Below the pieces are notes generated by a model that was not told the DNA's origin, ran no database searches, and worked only from the letters and a program-made list of their open reading frames with translations. A DNA stretch of 18,340 nucleotides from Stramenopiles sp. TOSAG23-3 (taxonomy: Eukaryota > Sar). Numbering within the stretch: position 1 is the stretch's first letter; the number at the start of each line of letters is the position of its first letter. Of the stretch, positions 15,674-18,340 are shown in pieces. Location: positions 3,440 to 21,779 of the forward strand of contig LT642349.1 of assembly GCA_900128585.1 (NCBI GenBank), read 5' to 3'. Made by a program: the position numbers and the translations under genes.

Positions 15674-17995
15674 ATGTTAAAGAAGTTTCCTTCCGTGATT
15701 TTCAATGGCGCCGTTCGCAGAAGACACCCAACTTTGTTTCTTGAGAAACCTTTGACAAAAAATGCGTTGTTTGCCCAATCCCCCTCTTTTTGCTCGAAAA
15801 AATTCTCGGCGGCAGCTGCAGCGGCCACCTTCGATGCGGACAATACCCTGAGGGTACTGCACCGCGTGCAACAACTACTTGGCCACTCCTTTCGTTTTCC
15901 GCGAGTTGTTATGGTAGGGGACCAAAGTGTTGGGAAGACGTCCGTCGTGGAGTCCATCATAGGGGCTGACATAAGTGTCAAGGATCAAGCAATGGCAACA
16001 CGTCGTCCCCTGCTTTTGACGCTAATAAACATCCCCCACGGTCCCTTATACGCTCAATTTCGGGACGGTGAAAAAATGCATGATTTGAAAGATGTAAGGG
16101 AACGCATCGAAGCGGAGAACAGCGTCACAGAAGGAGACATTTCCAATTCGCCTATCGAGTTGACAATCTTCGGTTCGCACGTATTTGACACCATACTAAT
16201 CGATTTGCCAGGGTTCATTATGGCCCCGGAAAGGCACCAGGCCTCAGATTTGCCGGAGCAAATCCAAAGGATGAATTTGGGATACTTGAATGACCCGCAA
16301 AATATACTTGCCGTCGTAAACAGCGCAACTGCAGACCCGGCGACTTCCTTAGCCTTACGGGAAGCCTACAGGGCTGATGCTTCGGGGGATCGCTCACTTG
16401 GTATCGTCACCAAGATTGACTTGTGCTCAAAGAATGCAACGAATGCTGCTGGTCTGCTACGAATGTTAAAAAACGAAACATTGCCCCTTGGCCTTGGCAG
16501 GATTGGGATTCGTTGCAGAACAAACGAAGAGCAAAAGGACAACGTGGACTTCGACACTGTTATTGAGCGCGAAAAAGAGTGGATTGATAGTTCTGGTTTT
16601 ACTAAAGATCCAAACGTGCGCTTGGGGGTTCCATTGTTACGTCGCGTTTTGTCGGAAACGCTGATTGAAAAAGTTTCGAGTGAACTACCAGCAATCATAC
16701 GAAGACTGGACGTTAAAATAGCAAAAGCAAAAGAAAACGAAGACTTCTTGTCACGGCTGGCTGGTGAAACGAATATGAGAGCAGTTGCAAAAGAGCTTGA
16801 ATACTTGGTCAACCAGTTGCACCCGTCCGCAGACGCAAGAGCCGATTTTGAGAAACTGCTTCGGAACGAAATACTGGATAAATGTGACGAAATAACAGCA
16901 AAGGCATTTTCATACAATTTTGATGAAAACGAACCGATTCCGTACACAAAAGAAACTGAGATGAAAAGCACCGGGGAAGATTTCTGTGCTGGCCAGGTTT
17001 TGGGTAATCTCGATTATGATCCAAATGTAGACCGGGAAGAGTTTCGGAGTAACATATTACGTTACAGAGAAATGTTTGTTTATGGAGGAGAATCATCGAA
17101 TCTTGATGGAATTGAACAGCAAGGACTTGATGAACTCAGGGTTAGAGGTGTTGAAATTGGAGCGATCTCTTCCTATTTCAGGCAGCTAATGCCAGAGCAT
17201 CCAAGGCGTGCCCGAAGCGCATGGATGAGGCGACTTAATGGAGCCATAGACGATGTCATCCAAGGGGATTCGACTGCAAACGAAGTTCGAGGCAAACCCT
17301 CTGTAGAGGCGAAGCCCGAGGAACAGGACGCCGACGTCATGACCCCAAGTGCACCTTCCGTGCCCGATCGCCCAGATATGAATACAGAATTGCCTGGTTT
17401 AGTCACCGAATCGTTCGATATATTTATGGATCGGCTGGACACTTTTGCAGAAATGGCCGACTCACGACACACAAAATCTGGCAATAACGAAAAAAAACTA
17501 GCTCGTATGTATTTTGAATTCTTGCTTAAAAAAATAAGCAACAGGATACACGATCAACAGATGCAAAAAGAACTTGTCGGTGTTATCGAACGTGAACGGC
17601 GTCCCATGTCTGGCTATTTGGAGTTGCAGAACGAAGTTTCCAAATCTTTACGTTACCCAGAAAAAACTTCATTTTTTAACAGTGTTTTCTCGTCCCAAGA
17701 GACTGTGGAAGTTTGTATGTTCAATAAGGAATGGACCGAGGCATACCGTAAAGTACTGGCGCTGCGGATGGGCGATGATATTTTCAGGTTAATGGCCGTC
17801 CGCTTGCTAGAACCGCTTGTGTTTGAAGCTATTCAATTTAGTCTGAATCTGTTTAACAACAACAGTACTGTTGTTCGTGAAGCAAAAATGGCGGGGAAAG
17901 AAACGAAAGAGTTGATAGAGCTTCGTGACGTTCTCAAGAACACTCTTCAAAGGTACCATAACAAGGAAGCAGAACACAACGACGATGGTGAATGA
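15674..17995 (+). CDS. Dynamin-family large GTPase, probably mitochondrial (OPA1/Mgm1-like)
   Basis: Complete 773-aa protein from ATG 15674. The frame is open upstream to 15566, but only through GTG. The N-terminus (MLKKFPSVIFNGAVRRRH...SKKFSAAAAAA) is basic, Ser/Ala-rich and acid-free for about 20 residues, as in mitochondrial presequences. GTPase motifs: G1 GDQSVGKTS (82-90), switch I MATRRP (107-112), G3 DLPG (177-180), G4 TKID (246-249). A helical middle region follows, an acidic/Pro-rich insert near 570-600, and a C-terminal GED-like helix ending ELIELRDVLKNTLQRY. The family assembles on membranes and drives fission or fusion. With a presequence, inner-membrane fusion/cristae shaping as in OPA1/Mgm1 is the best guess, but TRRP resembles classical DRPs and no TM helix follows the presequence. 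A DRP with another organellar target is possible. Confidence 0.85.
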   Translation: MLKKFPSVIFNGAVRRRHPTLFLEKPLTKNALFAQSPSFCSKKFSAAAAAATFDADNTLRVLHRVQQLLGHSFRFPRVVMVGDQSVGKTSVVESIIGADISVKDQAMATRRPLLLTLINIPHGPLYAQFRDGEKMHDLKDVRERIEAENSVTEGDISNSPIELTIFGSHVFDTILIDLPGFIMAPERHQASDLPEQIQRMNLGYLNDPQNILAVVNSATADPATSLALREAYRADASGDRSLGIVTKIDLCSKNATNAAGLLRMLKNETLPLGLGRIGIRCRTNEEQKDNVDFDTVIEREKEWIDSSGFTKDPNVRLGVPLLRRVLSETLIEKVSSELPAIIRRLDVKIAKAKENEDFLSRLAGETNMRAVAKELEYLVNQLHPSADARADFEKLLRNEILDKCDEITAKAFSYNFDENEPIPYTKETEMKSTGEDFCAGQVLGNLDYDPNVDREEFRSNILRYREMFVYGGESSNLDGIEQQGLDELRVRGVEIGAISSYFRQLMPEHPRRARSAWMRRLNGAIDDVIQGDSTANEVRGKPSVEAKPEEQDADVMTPSAPSVPDRPDMNTELPGLVTESFDIFMDRLDTFAEMADSRHTKSGNNEKKLARMYFEFLLKKISNRIHDQQMQKELVGVIERERRPMSGYLELQNEVSKSLRYPEKTSFFNSVFSSQETVEVCMFNKEWTEAYRKVLALRMGDDIFRLMAVRLLEPLVFEAIQFSLNLFNNNSTVVREAKMAGKETKELIELRDVLKNTLQRYHNKEAEHNDDGE

Positions 17996-18340
17996 ATTGA
18001 GTTATAAAATCCCTACTTTAAATTTAAGACGAAGTAATTACGAAGTATTGATTATATTAACTTTTGTACTTATCCGATTTTGTGTCCACAGGGGTGTGTA
18101 CCGGTATGTGTGTTAACTTTGTGTGAACTTTTTCTTTTAATTAAAAAACTAGCAGGGAGGTAGTTTTAATTTTTAAAAAGTTCACACACACAAACTCCTC
18201 CCCCCTCTGGACACAAAATCGGATACTTTAAAAGTACAACAATATAATTTTTCAAGTTTTATTACAAGACAGACAACGAGCACCTCAAAAACAATTAAGC
18301 CGCTGCTTGGAAGATCGTACAAGGATTGATTTATCTCTGA
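17996..18340. other. Dynamin 3' flank
   Basis: It is dominated by the foldback sequence at 18064-18239. The last 100 nt contain only short open frames running off the window edge on both strands; none shows recognisable protein features, so no partial gene is called. Confidence 0.5.
18064..18239. repeat. 176-nt nested foldback (MITE-like or RNA structure)
   Basis: Three exact arm pairs are nested about one centre: TTGTACT/AGTACAA (18064-18070, 18233-18239); an 18-bp pair starting TATCCGATTTTG (18071-18088, 18208-18225); and a 14-bp pair ending GTGTGAACTTTTT (18120-18133, 18175-18188). An inner AAAACTA/TAGTTTT stem (18145-18151, 18161-18167) closes on a GCAGGGAGG loop. It starts about 70 nt past the dynamin stop. 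It could be a miniature inverted-repeat element or a long 3'-UTR hairpin. No target-site duplication is obvious. Confidence 0.7.

Noticed and set aside
1-18340. Giant-virus origin, suggested by compact genes and 3' palindromes
   Set aside because: Gene content (EI24, ABCG, presequence-bearing dynamin, PX, C2) is cellular, spacers are up to 1 kb, and no viral hallmark gene is present.
18182-18340. Open minus-strand frame entering from the right edge
   Set aside because: It reads straight through the foldback and shows no protein-like features; it cannot be distinguished from chance.
1-18340. tRNA, rRNA or CRISPR features
   Set aside because: No cloverleaf-like arms with a T-loop motif, no rRNA-like conserved blocks and no regularly spaced direct repeats were seen.

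Overview
The window looks like nuclear DNA of a small, gene-dense unicellular eukaryote. The products are eukaryotic: a three-repeat Myb factor, an ABCG half-transporter, an EI24-type ER protein, a pepsin-fold membrane protease, PX and C2 proteins, and a dynamin GTPase with a mitochondrial-type presequence. ATG starts sit in Kozak-like contexts, and there are no operons or Shine-Dalgarno sites. Coding DNA is visibly richer in G+C than the very AT-rich spacers, which are full of ATT/AAT runs and poly-A/T. Most genes are single open frames, so introns are rare or very short. I cannot assign a lineage with confidence; an alga or heterotrophic protist is plausible but not shown.

Layout: class I methyltransferase (+, 241-879); 1 kb AT-rich spacer; R1R2R3 Myb protein with a broken third repeat (+, 1926-3552); frame-broken aspartyl protease-like gene (+, 4187-5667); a convergent spacer with two strong palindromes (5668-6007); ABCG half-transporter (-, 6008-7954); AT-rich spacer; EI24 family protein (-, 8851-9717); a 1 kb low-complexity spacer between divergent genes; N-myristoylation-signal PX-like protein (+, 10742-11725); an unrecognised coiled-coil/two-TM protein (-, about 11896-13883); a C2-domain protein head to head with it (+, about 13882-14894); spacer; dynamin-family GTPase (+, 15674-17995); and a terminal 176-nt foldback sequence (18064-18239).

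There is no obvious shared pathway. Six of the nine genes encode proteins that sit in, bind to or remodel membranes: protease, ABCG, EI24, PX, C2 and dynamin. Gene order in such genomes is usually not functional, so I do not call this a system.

Three things deserve attention. First, two adjacent genes (Myb and protease) each lack a short piece exactly at a conserved core motif and change frame there. Second, several gene 3' flanks carry palindromes, some built on a CAGGTA core. Third, the start regions of the divergent pair at 13.8-13.95 kb only make sense if very short introns (26 nt, and about 32 or 53 nt) or indels are present.
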